A DNA stretch of 64,000 nucleotides, from the NCBI RefSeq assembly GCF_025200715.1, contig NZ_CP104144.1, positions 1-64,000 on the forward strand, given 5' to 3'. The position numbers and the translations under genes are program-made. The notes below the pieces were generated by a model. The model was not told the origin of the DNA and made no database searches. It was given only the letters and a program-made list of their open reading frames with translations. The DNA comes from Rhizobium sullae (lineage in GTDB: Bacteria > Pseudomonadota > Alphaproteobacteria > Rhizobiales > Rhizobiaceae). Positions 8,976 through 18,172 of this stretch are shown in pieces (position 1 is the stretch's first letter; each line of letters opens with the position of its first letter).

Positions 8976-8994
8976 GGAAAATCTCCGTTGATAT

Positions 8995-9007
8995 GTAATA
9001 ACATTAC
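8995..9007. promoter_or_regulatory. Zur-like palindrome between aztD and the MYG1 gene
   Basis: GTAATAACATTAC has perfect 5-bp arms and the T/A-rich spacing seen in alphaproteobacterial Zur boxes (GTTATAACATAAC-like). It sits 20 bp upstream of the aztD start in the divergent intergenic region. Zinc-dependent repression is inferred from the sequence and from the predicted role of AztD. Confidence 0.5.
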
Positions 9008-9209
9008 GTCAATAGGGATATTTTGAAAACGTGTCCAGCCTCCGAAGCTGAAATCAGGAAGCTCCTGAAGCCAGACGGTCCGATGCGGTTCTCAAATGAA
9101 CTCATCAACGCATTCAAATGAGCGAATGCGGTTGAGATGGCATCCAACAATGACTATCTGGTGCCAGCTTCAAGCGGACTCTCCAAGCAACAAAAAGGTA
9201 TATTCCGGC

Positions 9210-10154
9210 ATGATCCCAGGTTTCCTCGTCACCCATTCCGGTGGCTTCCATGCCGACGAACTAATGTCCAGCGTCATCCTGACCCGGCTCTTTCCGCAGG
9301 CCCGTCTCATCCGCAGCAGGGCGCCGGAATGGGTCACGCCCGGCGTGGACCGCATCATCTACGATGTGGGCGGCGCGTATGACGCAGCAGCGCAGATCTT
9401 CGACCACCATCAGCGTGGCGCGCCGGTGCGCGAGGACGGCCGACCGTATAGTTCGTTCGGATTGATCTGGAAGCATTATGGCCGTGACTATCTTAATGCC
9501 TCGGGCCTTCCCGAAGCGCATATCGAGACCATACATGCCTCTTTCGATGCCAGCTTCGTGCTGCCGGTCGATCTGGTGGACAATGGCGCGGTTAGTCCAT
9601 CCGTTGCGGGACCACTGGCAGGGTTGACGCTGCCCGCGTTGCTGGAAACCTTGAAACCCGTTTTCGATGAGACAGACCCGGAGGCGGAAGACCGCGGATT
9701 CCACTCCGCGCTGGCCATCGCCCGGAGTTTCGTGGAGGCAAGGATAGCCCAAAGTGCTGCAAAATTGCGGGCAGAGGCGCTTGTCCATCAGGCAATCGAG
9801 AATACGGGCCAAGGACGCATTCTGGAACTTCCAATGGGAATGCCCTTCCGTCCCGCGATCATGAAGGCAGGCGCCGATCACCTGCTGTTTGTCGTTCACC
9901 CGCGCGAAAAGGATTGGTGCCTGACGGGCATCCGACGCGAGGACGAAGGCTTTGAGCTGCGCGCAAATCTGCCTGCAGCCTGGGCTGGGCTGACGAACGG
10001 TGATCTGGAGGCGGCTTGCGGCGTCGATGGTGCGAGTTTTTGCCATAACGGCCGCTTCATCGCCGCCGCCAAGACCCGTGAGGCCGCACTCGCCATGGCG
10101 GAGTTGGCGGTAAAGGACGCTACCTCCATCGGGCAGAAATCGATAGTCGTCTAA
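9210..10154 (+). CDS. MYG1 family protein (DHH-like hydrolase)
   Basis: The 314-residue product matches the MYG1/UPF0160 family: it opens THSGGFHADELM and continues with DVGGAYDAAAQIFDHHQRG, the paired metal-binding motifs of this DHH-related fold. The eukaryotic member MYG1 has 3'-5' RNA exonuclease activity; bacterial roles are unknown. ATG 9210 is chosen because homologous sequence begins there; an in-frame ATG 114 bases upstream adds unrelated residues. The ribosome site (AAAAAGG) is weak and distant. It is divergent from aztD. Confidence 0.85.
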   Translation: MIPGFLVTHSGGFHADELMSSVILTRLFPQARLIRSRAPEWVTPGVDRIIYDVGGAYDAAAQIFDHHQRGAPVREDGRPYSSFGLIWKHYGRDYLNASGLPEAHIETIHASFDASFVLPVDLVDNGAVSPSVAGPLAGLTLPALLETLKPVFDETDPEAEDRGFHSALAIARSFVEARIAQSAAKLRAEALVHQAIENTGQGRILELPMGMPFRPAIMKAGADHLLFVVHPREKDWCLTGIRREDEGFELRANLPAAWAGLTNGDLEAACGVDGASFCHNGRFIAAAKTREAALAMAELAVKDATSIGQKSIVV

Positions 10155-10302
10155 AGCGGAGCCGTTTTAGTCGCTTGGACGCCCGGAAAGCGATGGGTAA
10201 GATTGGCGGTCCGATCATTGTCGGTGTATGCTATGTTTCGACCACCGTGGGCAATCGCCCCATGCGCTGCAAGAGCCCATCGCACTTAGACGGAGTTCAA
10301 GA

Positions 10303-10785
10303 TTGGCCGTTGCTTTCACCAAGGAAGAGAGTTTCGAAACGGCTTCGGAAACCCTCTTGCCAGACCGTCCGATTTCACCGCATCCGAACCTTGTTACGGA
10401 AGCGGGGTTGAGGGCTCTTGAGTTGCAGCTTCAACAAGCTCGCGAGGCCTACGATGGCGCAAGCACGATCGAAGACGTGAATGAACGGCGACGGCAATCA
10501 GCCAACCCATTGCGTGATCTGCGCTACTTTTCGGAAAGAGTTCGCACGGCTCAACTTGTCCCCGACCCGGCTTCAACAGATACGGTTGCCTTTGGGAGCA
10601 CGGTGACCTTCAGCCGTGACGACGGGCGCGTCCAGACCTATCGCATCGTGGGAGAGGACGAAGCGGATCCCAAGGCCGGATCGATGTCTTTCGTATCGCC
10701 GGTCGCAGGGACACTCAGGGGCAAAGCGGTTGGGGATATCGTCAGCGTGGGCGATCAAGAACTCGAGATCATTGCGATTTCTTAG
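10303..10785 (+). CDS. GreA/GreB-family transcription elongation factor-like protein
   Basis: The product of about 160 residues has a GreA-type C-terminal domain: VAFGSTVTFSRDDGRVQTYRIVGEDEADP, then SPVAGTLRGKAVGDIVSV. The N-terminal part (VTEAGLRALELQL) is a short helical segment like the Gre coiled coil. TTG 10303 is the proposed start because CGGAG lies 8 nt upstream and the product then begins AVAFTKEES; no ATG fits. Such accessory Gre-like proteins bind RNA polymerase near its secondary channel; whether this one stimulates transcript cleavage is not known. Confidence 0.8.
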   Translation: MAVAFTKEESFETASETLLPDRPISPHPNLVTEAGLRALELQLQQAREAYDGASTIEDVNERRRQSANPLRDLRYFSERVRTAQLVPDPASTDTVAFGSTVTFSRDDGRVQTYRIVGEDEADPKAGSMSFVSPVAGTLRGKAVGDIVSVGDQELEIIAIS

Positions 10786-11512
10786 AGCGCACATCTCGCC
10801 GCTGCGAACGCGACGGCTCTGCAAGCGTTTCTCGAACAGCTTCTGGCCATATGAGATGTCGGGCATCGATCATTCTCTCGTCGCGGAGGCATGCTCGCGT
10901 ACCTTCTCCAGTCGGCCCAAGGTCGACATTCGATTGGTTGGTGTGCCATGCAATCAGCCAAGGTTGACATGCCACCGGCATTGGAACGCTGGCCGCAGAG
11001 AAGTCGTGCTGCCTTGCAATATGCTGCCAGCGAAGCCGTGCTTCTTGGAAGTTTGACGTTCCCGTACTGAGCGGGGCTTCAACGAGAAATTCGAGGAACA
11101 CGACCTGATGGGGATGTCGCTTATCGCCGCGACGACACCTGGCTATCTGCGTCGCTGGTCGGCCCGGCTTGAAACCGGTTCTGTGCCGGATGATCTGCCA
11201 AGCCGGAATTTCGAATTGGGAAGGCCAGCGGCATCGCTTTCCGGATCGGCCGCGGTTGGATCTTGTTCGCGCAGGCACGTGAGGCGATCGCAGCAGATGA
11301 AAGGGGGCAATGGGATGAGCTTTCCCTGCTGCACGATCCGTGTCTAGCATTCCAAGAAACGCGATGGTTGCGTCCGAAACCATACAATCCTGAAAAACCA
11401 ACGGCCTCAGCATACATCATGGCCGCTCATTCGGCTCGTCCGGTCGTGCGGCCTTGGGTCAAGGTAAATTCCACCGCTTCGCCGGGCGCCGTTTGACGGC
11501 CGCCGGTGAAAA
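10786..11512. other. Gene-poor stretch with possible degraded coding sequence
   Basis: No intact gene is supported. A plus-strand frame around 11200-11496 (FRIGRGWILFAQAREAIAAD and onward) looks protein-like, but the frame is broken by stops upstream near 11170-11190, so it may be a remnant of an unidentified gene. Confidence 0.35.
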
Positions 11513-11983
11513 TCATCTTGGATCTGGCCTCAGTGAGAAATCAGTGAGGATAGCCCGCTGGTTTTTGAGTATCTTCTGCTCGGCCTGCGGCAGCGAAAAC
11601 CAGTTCGCCCTGTCCACTTCCGGAAACGACCTCATGGTTCCCGATCTTGGTGGCCATTCGATGTGGAATGCGTTGCTGGTGATTGTTTTCACATCGATGC
11701 AGACGTCGGCCTCGACCGCCCAGGCGATCACGATTTTGCCGCCAGGCTGTTTGTACTCTCCGAGACGAGCGAAGCATCCATCGATGTCCACACCGAGCTC
11801 TTCCTTGACCTCGCGCCGAGCTGCCATCAACTCATCTTCTCCCTCATTAATCAGACCCTTCGGTATCGACCAGGCGCCGTCGTCCTTCTTGATCCAGAAC
11901 GGTCCTCCCGGATGAACCAGCAAGACTTCATGATGGCCATCGACCTGGCGGTATATTAACAAACCGGCACTGCGCTTTGCCAT
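11513..11983 (-). CDS. Nudix hydrolase
   Basis: Nudix enzymes hydrolyse nucleoside diphosphates linked to another group, often in house-cleaning. The 156-residue product carries a Nudix box that starts at GLINEGEDELMAARREVKEE and continues LGVDI, with the glycine, REV and EE residues in register. The opening AGLLIYRQVDGHHEVLLVHPG is typical of the diadenosine polyphosphate / NTP-pyrophosphohydrolase-like group. AGGAGG lies 8 nt before the ATG. The substrate cannot be assigned. Confidence 0.92.
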   Translation of the reverse strand: MAKRSAGLLIYRQVDGHHEVLLVHPGGPFWIKKDDGAWSIPKGLINEGEDELMAARREVKEELGVDIDGCFARLGEYKQPGGKIVIAWAVEADVCIDVKTITSNAFHIEWPPRSGTMRSFPEVDRANWFSLPQAEQKILKNQRAILTDFSLRPDPR

Positions 11984-12303
11984 CCTGGCCTCCTAGCTGT
12001 GCTGCCGCCTCATCTCCATGGCAACCTCAATCCGATGTTGCCCAACAGGTTCCAATGTGTGCTCCTCCTTTGCGAAAACGGCGGCGATGTTCCCGCTCCG
12101 CTTCGTAAGGTCGTCCAACTGGTCTCCTCAGGCAGCCACGATAATGCGCGTGGTCATCTCGTTCCATGGCATCATGAACTTGCCGAAACGCACCGATGAT
12201 AACATCGGATGCATCGCGCCGCCCGCCTGCGCTTTAACCTTACCGGCTAAGCTTAACGCCACCTTGGGCTTGCAAGATTGATTGGCTGTGACAAGGTGAT
12301 GCC
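11984..12303. other. Intergenic stretch
   Basis: This lies between the divergent Nudix gene and a small conserved gene and should contain both promoters. No gene or clear regulatory motif was recognised. Confidence 0.5.
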
Positions 12304-12528
12304 ATGACGAACATCAGGCCTCCTCAATACAGTGTCGAACAGCTCGAACGCTCGCGCGATTGTGATGCGATCTGCTATGAAGCCCTTACCGATGTCGTGC
12401 GCTGCGCCGTGGCGGCAGGATGGCGCGAGGAGGAGGTGGCTCTCCATCTCGCTGATGCAGCAGAAAGCTATATTGTTTATCTGGCAACCAAGCCGACACG
12501 TCGCTGGATCGCAGCCAATAGCAACTGA
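12304..12528 (+). CDS. Small conserved hypothetical protein (74 aa)
   Basis: A 74-residue acidic soluble product with AAGGTGA 6 nt before the ATG. Its composition is protein-like (RDCDAICYEALTDVVRCAVA, then REEEVALHLADAAESYIVYL), predicted to be helical, with no membrane segment. It resembles small unnamed proteins of rhizobia. Function unknown. Confidence 0.6.
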   Translation: MTNIRPPQYSVEQLERSRDCDAICYEALTDVVRCAVAAGWREEEVALHLADAAESYIVYLATKPTRRWIAANSN

Positions 12529-12751
12529 TGGGAAAGTGGGCCTAGTGGACTAGGATCCGCGTTTGGTGCCAATATGCTGGCTTGGACGACGGTCGTGCTT
12601 TATCAGTGCCTCGCGATGCGGTTAACGAATTGGGTACTCTGCGGGGTGTTGGTGTCGCGTTTGCCTTCAGGATTAATCCGGTGTTGCGTGGTTGAGACCG
12701 ATGTAACGCCGTCCTTTGCAAGCACAGCCCCGAAAGGAACGACGAAGCGAT

Positions 12752-13192
12752 ATGGAAAACGTGAATACTGTACATCTGGCCCACAATCCGCGCAGAACAA
12801 CGGACGTGGATGCGGTGATCGGAGCTCGTCTCAGGCTCGCACGTGCTAATGCGGGCTTGTCTCAGACGATAGTGGCGGAACAGCTCGGGGTGACTTTCCA
12901 ACAAATCCAAAAATACGAAAAAGGGTCGAACCGGATCAGTGCTGCGACACTGCATAACATCTCGTTGATCTTTGGCCTGCCCATTACTTTTTTCTTCGAC
13001 GACGTAGGAAAAGCGGACGTCGCGCCAAATCAGGCGCTTGAACGGCAGGTCGATCTCGCGATGACAAAGCGGGGACAGAAGCTTCTTGGCGTTTTCCAGC
13101 GCGCGTCGCCAAAGCTTCAAGCCAGCATCGTTGCCTTGTTGCAGGCGGCGGCCGGAAGCGGTGACGATGAGGATCTCGAGCTCGACGAATGA
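12752..13192 (+). CDS. XRE-family transcriptional regulator
   Basis: A 146-residue DNA-binding protein with a Cro/CI-type helix-turn-helix: GARLRLARANAGLSQTIVAE followed by QLGVTFQQIQKYEKGSNRIS, residues 29-70. The C-terminal part is helical and ends in an acidic tail (DDEDLELDE). This layout is common in rhizobial stand-alone regulators. ATG 12752 is preferred to an upstream in-frame ATG because homologous sequence begins near MENVNT and AAAGGAA lies upstream. The target is unknown; a terminator follows at 13279. Confidence 0.88.
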   Translation: MENVNTVHLAHNPRRTTDVDAVIGARLRLARANAGLSQTIVAEQLGVTFQQIQKYEKGSNRISAATLHNISLIFGLPITFFFDDVGKADVAPNQALERQVDLAMTKRGQKLLGVFQRASPKLQASIVALLQAAAGSGDDEDLELDE

Positions 13193-13278
13193 CGAGCCGC
13201 CCATACCGCCTCGATCGCTCGTGAGGTGATGCTAATTGCCGGCTGCATAGGCACCCGCCAGGCCGCCGTCGCAGCGAC

Positions 13279-13322
13279 AGAGACCCGGCGGCAGCTTCCT
13301 GCGGCCGCACCGGGTCTCTTTT
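13279..13322 (+). terminator. Rho-independent terminator downstream of the XRE gene
   Basis: AGAGACCCGG (13279-13288) pairs perfectly with CCGGGTCTCT (13310-13319), followed by TTTT. Confidence 0.8.
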
Positions 13323-14105
13323 GCCGCAGTAGGGGTCCCACGGCCTGACAACGTTGATTGCTGTCGGTGAGTCGCGCCACCTCAATGAAATCGTAAGGAT
13401 AACGGCCGGTAAATATCCACTGGTGATGTTTCCGCCCGGAACGTTGTCCGTGAGCGTGCTGGTTGCGACATCCGCTTCGAACTGAGGAGGATTGACCAGT
13501 GAGAACCTTGCACGTGGAGATCTCGTCGAAACGGGGACCGGCGCGCTAAGCGAGACGTTCGAGCTGTGTCCGGACTGCCAGCATCGGCAATGTGGCTGAC
13601 CCCGGTAAGTGGCCTCGACGTCGATCTGCCTCGTTGAATTTCATTAGCAAATTTCCGCTGTTACGCGGCTGATGCTGACGGACTCGAGCCGAAGGAATTC
13701 TGTTCCCTCCATCCCTGGATATGTTTCGCGCCTGCCTTACCGGCATTTGCGGCAAGACGCCGTCTTCGGTCTATTCAATAACGGCCATGCTCATTTTGGT
13801 TGCACGCGCTTTTTCGCTTAGGTTGCACATTCGTGAGACAATTCGGCTATAAACTGCCGGCGGCCATTTGGGGGATCGGACAGCCAAGGCGCGGCGTGGC
13901 GCGTTTTCACTTGGACGAATGCTGATGGCGCTGATGCGCCTGAAATGGGAGGAGGCTGGATAAAAAGGGTGTCGTTGGCATTGTCGCTACGCCGCCAGCC
14001 GGATTTTGCCTTTGCCTCATATTCAGAAACGTCTATTTATGTCGGCGCAAAATGCGATTTGCCGGACGAAAGTGCGGCAGGGTTAAATGATCAAAGGAAG
14101 ACGCT
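13323..14105. other. Long leader and intergenic region before the cold-shock gene
   Basis: No supported gene. The last few hundred bases probably form the long 5' leader usual for cspA-type mRNAs. A short frame at about 13492 (35 codons from a TTG, ending CPDCQHRQCG) has AGGAGG too close to its start to be convincing. Confidence 0.45.
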
Positions 14106-14312
14106 ATGGCGACCGGTACGGTAAAATGGTTCAATGCAACGAAGGGCTTTGGTTTCATCCAGCCGGACGACGGAAGCGCTGACGTCTTCGTCCACATTTC
14201 CGCGGTCGAGCGGGCTGGCATGCGTGGCCTCAACGACGGCCAGAAGATCACCTACGAGCTGGTCAAGGACCGCAAGTCGGGCAAGATGTCGGCGGACAAC
14301 CTGCAGGCTTGA
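14106..14312 (+). CDS. cspA: CspA-family cold-shock protein
   Basis: A 68-residue single cold-shock domain with both RNA-binding motifs: RNP1 [11 protein letters not shown] and RNP2 [10 protein letters not shown]. Such proteins act as RNA chaperones at low temperature or in stress. AAGGA lies about 8 nt before the ATG, and a strong terminator follows within 25 bp, so the gene is monocistronic. A related copy lies at 17240-17449 on the other strand. Confidence 0.96.
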   Translation: MATGTVKWFNATKGFGFIQPDDGSADVFVHISAVERAGMRGLNDGQKITYELVKDRKSGKMSADNLQA

Positions 14313-14336
14313 GCCTGATTTCGATGCGACAGTCGG

Positions 14337-14360
14337 AAGGCCGGGTTCTCCCGGCCTTTT
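14337..14360 (+). terminator. Rho-independent terminator of cspA
   Basis: AAGGCCGGG pairs with CCCGGCCTT around a 4-nt loop, followed by TTTT. Confidence 0.9.
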
Positions 14361-14780
14361 CCGTTGCCAATGTCTCGGGCGCCGATGCCTTGTTGGTTTC
14401 GCTCTGGCAGAGTAACACCTTGCGAACATCGGACATTGCCGAGGAACGCAATACGACGACAGTGGCAACAAGGGACAAGTTCCGAAACCTGTCCGCGATC
14501 TGCTGCGACGGACGTAAGGTTGATTTCCGCTCTGCCGCCGACGGCAGCATTGTCGTGGTGCGAGCGGACAAGAAGCAGCCTGTAGGCCGGTTTGCGCAGT
14601 TGCGCGGTCATGGGGTAAGGTGCCCGGCACCAACGCCATCATGGCCTTGACACGTGGCGACGCTTGACCCTCATCGATACCAATATCCTCTGAGACGTTG
14701 CCACCGATGGCCCGGAGTGGGTGGATTGGTCGATTGCGCGACTTGAAGCGGTGAGAGAGACGGGGAGCGTCCGGGCTCGT
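14361..14780. other. Intergenic stretch
   Basis: No gene could be supported; several overlapping open frames on both strands have no recognisable protein signature or ribosome site. Confidence 0.45.
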
Positions 14781-15764
14781 TCACTCGCCTCTGGCTGCTG
14801 TCTCGAACTCTGCTTGTAGCTCCGCTTCGCGCCCGAGATAACGCGGAGAAAAATGCATCGGGATCCGGCGTGCCGCTTTTGCGGCAGCAGCGATCTGCCC
14901 AGCCTGGCGGGCTGTCAAATGCCGTTTGGACTCCGCGAGGCGCATGTCCTGTTCAAGAAAGACGCTTTCGATGAAGAGATAGTCCGCGTTTCTTGCAAGC
15001 CTTGCGATTTTATTCACATTCGCCGGTGTGAAGGCAAAGTCGGTGGCATAGACGACCCGCATTCCGGGCGCCGTGACAAGCGCTCCAGAGGCTAGCAAAT
15101 CTGACAGGATAACTTGCCGTTCGCCGTCAATGGCGATTGCCGTTTGAGGATCAGCGCGCCCACGCACCAGCCGCTTGGCCTCCGTCAGCCATGGCCCGAC
15201 GGGCAGCCCGCACCTTTCCAGGTCTACCTTATGAACATTGACACGGAGCCGTTCCTGAAACGCGAAGGCAAGAGATGGAATTCCGTGATCTAGACGCGCC
15301 GCTTCGACGTGAAAGTTAGGCTCGTCGTAAAGAATGTGCGAGGAGATTGGCAGATCGGAGGGAATGCCGGGCGCGAAACGCCAACGGGACTTGAAGCTTT
15401 GCTGTTTGACGGCATTGCCTGCGTTCCACTCGACGGCGCGGATCATGAAATCGGGCGACGTTTCGTCGAGGAGGTTCCAAGTATAGGCCCGAAGCTTGGC
15501 TTCGACGGCATCAATGATGCCTAGTGGTCCGAAGATCGTCAAAGCGGCGTCGCGATGCAGAAACAGGCGTAGAAGATGGTCGAAGCCAATAAAATGATCC
15601 ATGTGCATATGTGAGACGAAGACGTGCTGCACGCGCAAGATTTCTCGAGTTGACAGGCTGGTGAGATCACCGAGATCAAAAAGAAGGGCACGCTTCCCGA
15701 AGCTGAAGTCGAGCAGCAGCCCGGGATCGCCGAACACGTCATTCACCAAACGCGGCTGCACCAT
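14781..15764 (-). CDS. RNase Z-like metallo-beta-lactamase-fold hydrolase
   Basis: The 327-residue product has the MBL metal motif VSHMHMDHFIGFDHL (HxHxDH at residues 52-57), later DHGIPS and VVYATDFAF, and a late histidine in IPMHFSPRY. This layout is that of ribonuclease Z / arylsulfatase-type enzymes, which mature tRNA 3' ends or hydrolyse phosphodiesters. The opening VQPRLVNDVFGDPGLLLDFSFGKR is characteristic of a rhizobial RNase Z-like group. ATG 15764 is preferred to a TTG nine bases upstream; neither has a good Shine-Dalgarno. Whether it processes tRNA is not shown. Confidence 0.85.
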   Translation of the reverse strand: MVQPRLVNDVFGDPGLLLDFSFGKRALLFDLGDLTSLSTREILRVQHVFVSHMHMDHFIGFDHLLRLFLHRDAALTIFGPLGIIDAVEAKLRAYTWNLLDETSPDFMIRAVEWNAGNAVKQQSFKSRWRFAPGIPSDLPISSHILYDEPNFHVEAARLDHGIPSLAFAFQERLRVNVHKVDLERCGLPVGPWLTEAKRLVRGRADPQTAIAIDGERQVILSDLLASGALVTAPGMRVVYATDFAFTPANVNKIARLARNADYLFIESVFLEQDMRLAESKRHLTARQAGQIAAAAKAARRIPMHFSPRYLGREAELQAEFETAARGE

Positions 15765-16272
15765 CAGGACCAACTTCGTAACTTCATCTTGACCTCGTTA
15801 CTCGCGTGCGTGTCTCCCGCACGCACCTTGCTTGGGCGTTTGCGAACTCGGTAGCCTCGGCGTCGTCTGATTTATGACTTTCGTCTCGACGCTGCCCATG
15901 GCTTTGAAACCGGCAACATCGACCCGAAAGGCTCCGACCCCGGCGGACGGACCCAGCAATTCGGAGACGGTACCTGACTTGGTCCGTCACCTCGCGGAGT
16001 CCGCTGTCGGTTAGCGGGGCGACAAGGCGGCATTCTCTCGGTGATATCCGTAACCGCATCCATTAAGAAAAGTTCCCTGATGAGATTGCAGGCATGCAGC
16101 GGAGCGTTCTCTGAAACGGTTCGCCTCGATCTCAATTTGGGGCCGGGCGAGCTTCCGACTCGACGATGTTGGAGTGCGCGCGTCTGCCTCGGAATTGTAT
16201 CGGAACCTTCAGCCTCTGATGCGGTTTAAAGGGCTAAGACAATCCAGTCGGGCCGGCGAAAGGATCATTGCG
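15765..16272. other. Intergenic stretch
   Basis: This lies between the MBL gene and the divergent DUF892 gene. No gene or clear motif was recognised. Confidence 0.45.
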
Positions 16273-16767
16273 ATGCAGATCAGCAATTTCAAGGACATGT
16301 ATCTTGCCGAACTTCAGGAACTTGTAAGCACCGAAGCGCAGCTCGCCGAATCGCTGCTGCAGATGGCCGAGGTGGCGTCGCATCCGGCCTTGAAGGAGGC
16401 GCTCGTCCGCCACCGTGAACAAACAGAGGTCCAGAAAGAACGTCTCGTGTCGCTCCTGCAAAAACATGGAGCTGACCCGACGGCGCATACCGACCAGGCC
16501 ATGCAGGCGCTGATCGGCGAAACCGGAAAAATGGTCACCATGCTCAAGGGCAACGACCTTCGTGACGCGGGTCTCATCGCCTCGGCCCAGAGACTCGAAC
16601 ATTACGAGATCGCGGCATACGGTACGGCTGCGGCTCTCGCCGGGCAGTTGAACCTGCGCGACGATCAGCAAACGCTGCACACGAGCCTTGAAGAAGAGAA
16701 GCAGACGGACCTTCTCCTGACGCAACTGGCCAAACGCGAAATAAACCCGCACGCGGTGGCCGCCTGA
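16273..16767 (+). CDS. Ferritin-like DUF892 protein (YciE type)
   Basis: The 164-residue, all-helical product matches DUF892/YciE: FKDMYLAELQELVSTEAQLA at the N-terminus, then RLEHYEIAAYGTAAALA and EEEKQTDLLLTQLA. The spaced Glu/His residues can form a ferritin-like di-metal site. Such proteins are induced by stress; their activity is unknown. ATG 16273 has AAAGGA 8 nt upstream; an upstream in-frame ATG adds unrelated residues. The decayed SPW gene directly downstream would have been its operon partner. Confidence 0.9.
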   Translation: MQISNFKDMYLAELQELVSTEAQLAESLLQMAEVASHPALKEALVRHREQTEVQKERLVSLLQKHGADPTAHTDQAMQALIGETGKMVTMLKGNDLRDAGLIASAQRLEHYEIAAYGTAAALAGQLNLRDDQQTLHTSLEEEKQTDLLLTQLAKREINPHAVAA

Positions 16768-16768
16768 T

Positions 16769-17120
16769 CGAAGCGCGCAGCAACCAGTGGACAAACGCCA
16801 AGCTCTGCGACGTAGCCAACCTGATCCTTGGAGCGATCCTGTTCGTCTCTCCGTGTATTTCGCCTTTGCGGCAGGCCCGCAATCGCTGAACGCATTTGCC
16901 GGCGGCATCGTCATTGTCGTGTTTTCGATCGCCGCGCTTGCGGCATATGCCGTCTGGGAGGAGTGGGTCAATCTCATCGTGGGACTGTGGCTCTCGTCTC
17001 TCCCTGGCTGCTCGGCTTTCAAGCGACCACAGCCATGACCGTGCATTGATTATCGGTGTTCTCGTCGCCGTCCTTGCGGCGATGGAACTCTGGTTGATAC
17101 ATCAGAACCAGCCGACATAG
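16769..17120 (+). pseudogene. SPW-repeat membrane protein gene broken by three frameshifts
   Basis: A complete SPW-repeat protein can be read only by changing frame three times. The pieces are NQWTNAKLCDVANLILGAIL; then, after a one-base loss near 16855, YFAFAAGPQSLNAFAGGIVI; then, after a shift near 16995, LVSPWLLGFQATTAMTVH; then, after a shift near 17043, LIIGVLVAVLAAMELWLIHQ. The second SPW motif survives as SPW; the first has become SPC at the first frameshift. The family encodes small inner-membrane proteins of unknown function. Confidence 0.8.
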
Positions 17121-17184
17121 TCCGCGTAGCGCGGCTCCGCCCTAGCCGACAACCAAAGACGCTGGCATTCGGCGTCCTGAAATG

Positions 17185-17215
17185 AAAAGGCCCACTGCGA
17201 CAGCAGCGGGCCTTT
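17185..17215 (-). terminator. Rho-independent terminator of the second cold-shock gene
   Basis: On the minus strand GGCCCGCTG (17212-17204) pairs with CAGTGGGCC (17197-17189), followed by TTTT. Confidence 0.85.
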
Positions 17216-17239
17216 GCGCATCCGGCGGATACCAACTTC

Positions 17240-17449
17240 TTACTCGGCGAGAAGGTTCTCGGCGGCATTTTTGCCGCTTTTGCTATCGCGCACGATGTCA
17301 AAGGTGACCTTCTGGCCTTCCCTTAGATCAGACATGCCGGAGCGCTCTACGGCAGAGATGTGGACGAAAACGTCCGTTGATCCATCGCTTGGCTGAATGA
17401 AGCCGAAGCCCTTGGCCGAATTAAAAAATTTAACGATTCCGCTTGTCAT
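17240..17449 (-). CDS. CspA-family cold-shock protein (second copy)
   Basis: A 69-residue cold-shock domain with RNP1 [11 protein letters not shown] and RNP2 [10 protein letters not shown], similar to the protein at 14106-14312 but diverged in the second half ([16 protein letters not shown]). It is an RNA chaperone by family. The strong terminator shortly after the stop indicates a single-gene transcript. The 5' leader runs into the 17450-17650 stretch, where no gene is supported. Confidence 0.96.
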   Translation of the reverse strand: MTSGIVKFFNSAKGFGFIQPSDGSTDVFVHISAVERSGMSDLREGQKVTFDIVRDSKSGKNAAENLLAE

Positions 17450-17706
17450 AACGATTTCCTTTCAATCGCATAGAACTAGTCGCTCGGCCACATTGCCGAC
17501 GACGGATGATCGATTTTGAGAGGAAAGATCGCCTTGAACGCAAAGGGCGCCAAAAACAAAGCTCAACAGGCAAGTTCGATATCGTCCACCTATGCGAGAA
17601 CTGTGTTTGCATAAAGGCCATCATGGAAGCGCTATAGCGGCCCCACCACGGCTGGGCGTGTCCATCTGAAACGAAGAGGTCCGCAGCTCGGGAAGCAACA
17701 TCACCT

Positions 17707-17946
17707 CTAAGCAGCGTTTAGCTCGGCTATTTCGCCATACCTTGCAAGCAAGCGGGGCGACGTCATGTCGCCAGTCTCGTCATCGACCATCACGGCATAG
17801 GCAGCGACCCCGACGAAGCGAACAGCCATCGAGGCAGCAATCTTCTCAGCCGATTGACCGTTTGAAGCCTGACGCATCTCCCCCGGCACGAGGTTCCCGC
17901 GGTTCTTCTTATAAGGCAGGATGATGAACTTCTCTGCAATTGACAT
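17707..17946 (-). CDS. Small conserved hypothetical protein (79 aa)
   Basis: A 79-residue product starting MSIAEKFIILPYKKNRGNLV. ATG 17946 has GAGAGG about 8 nt upstream and is preferred to an ATG 15 bases earlier. The basic N-terminal half and the ending SPRLLARYGEIAELNAA recall a family of small rhizobial proteins without known function. There is no membrane segment. Confidence 0.65.
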   Translation of the reverse strand: MSIAEKFIILPYKKNRGNLVPGEMRQASNGQSAEKIAASMAVRFVGVAAYAVMVDDETGDMTSPRLLARYGEIAELNAA

Positions 17947-18172
17947 GGTTGTGCCTCTCATTTTGTTCTTTAAATGTTCCCATTGGTGAATCGAGTCAAG
18001 CGATTCATTTACCGTTTGATCGGAGCGACCTAAATATCTCTGATGCTCTCTGCCTGCGGAGATGATATCCGGCCTCGCTTTCCTTGAGCACGCGAGTCGC
18101 CGGCATAGAGCAGTTTTGCCCGCTCGGCGAGATCGTCGATGCGTCCGGACAAATCGATTACCATAAATCTGC

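Noticed and set aside
10769..11413. 214-codon minus-strand frame
   Set aside because: Arginine-rich, no start signal, no domain, overlaps the GreA-like gene end; most likely a chance frame.
13492..13599. 35-codon frame ending CPDCQHRQCG
   Set aside because: Only a TTG start with AGGAGG one base away; the possible CxxC motif is not enough.
14309..14650. Overlapping frames on both strands after cspA
   Set aside because: The plus frame starts inside the cspA stop and terminator; no ribosome site and no protein signature.
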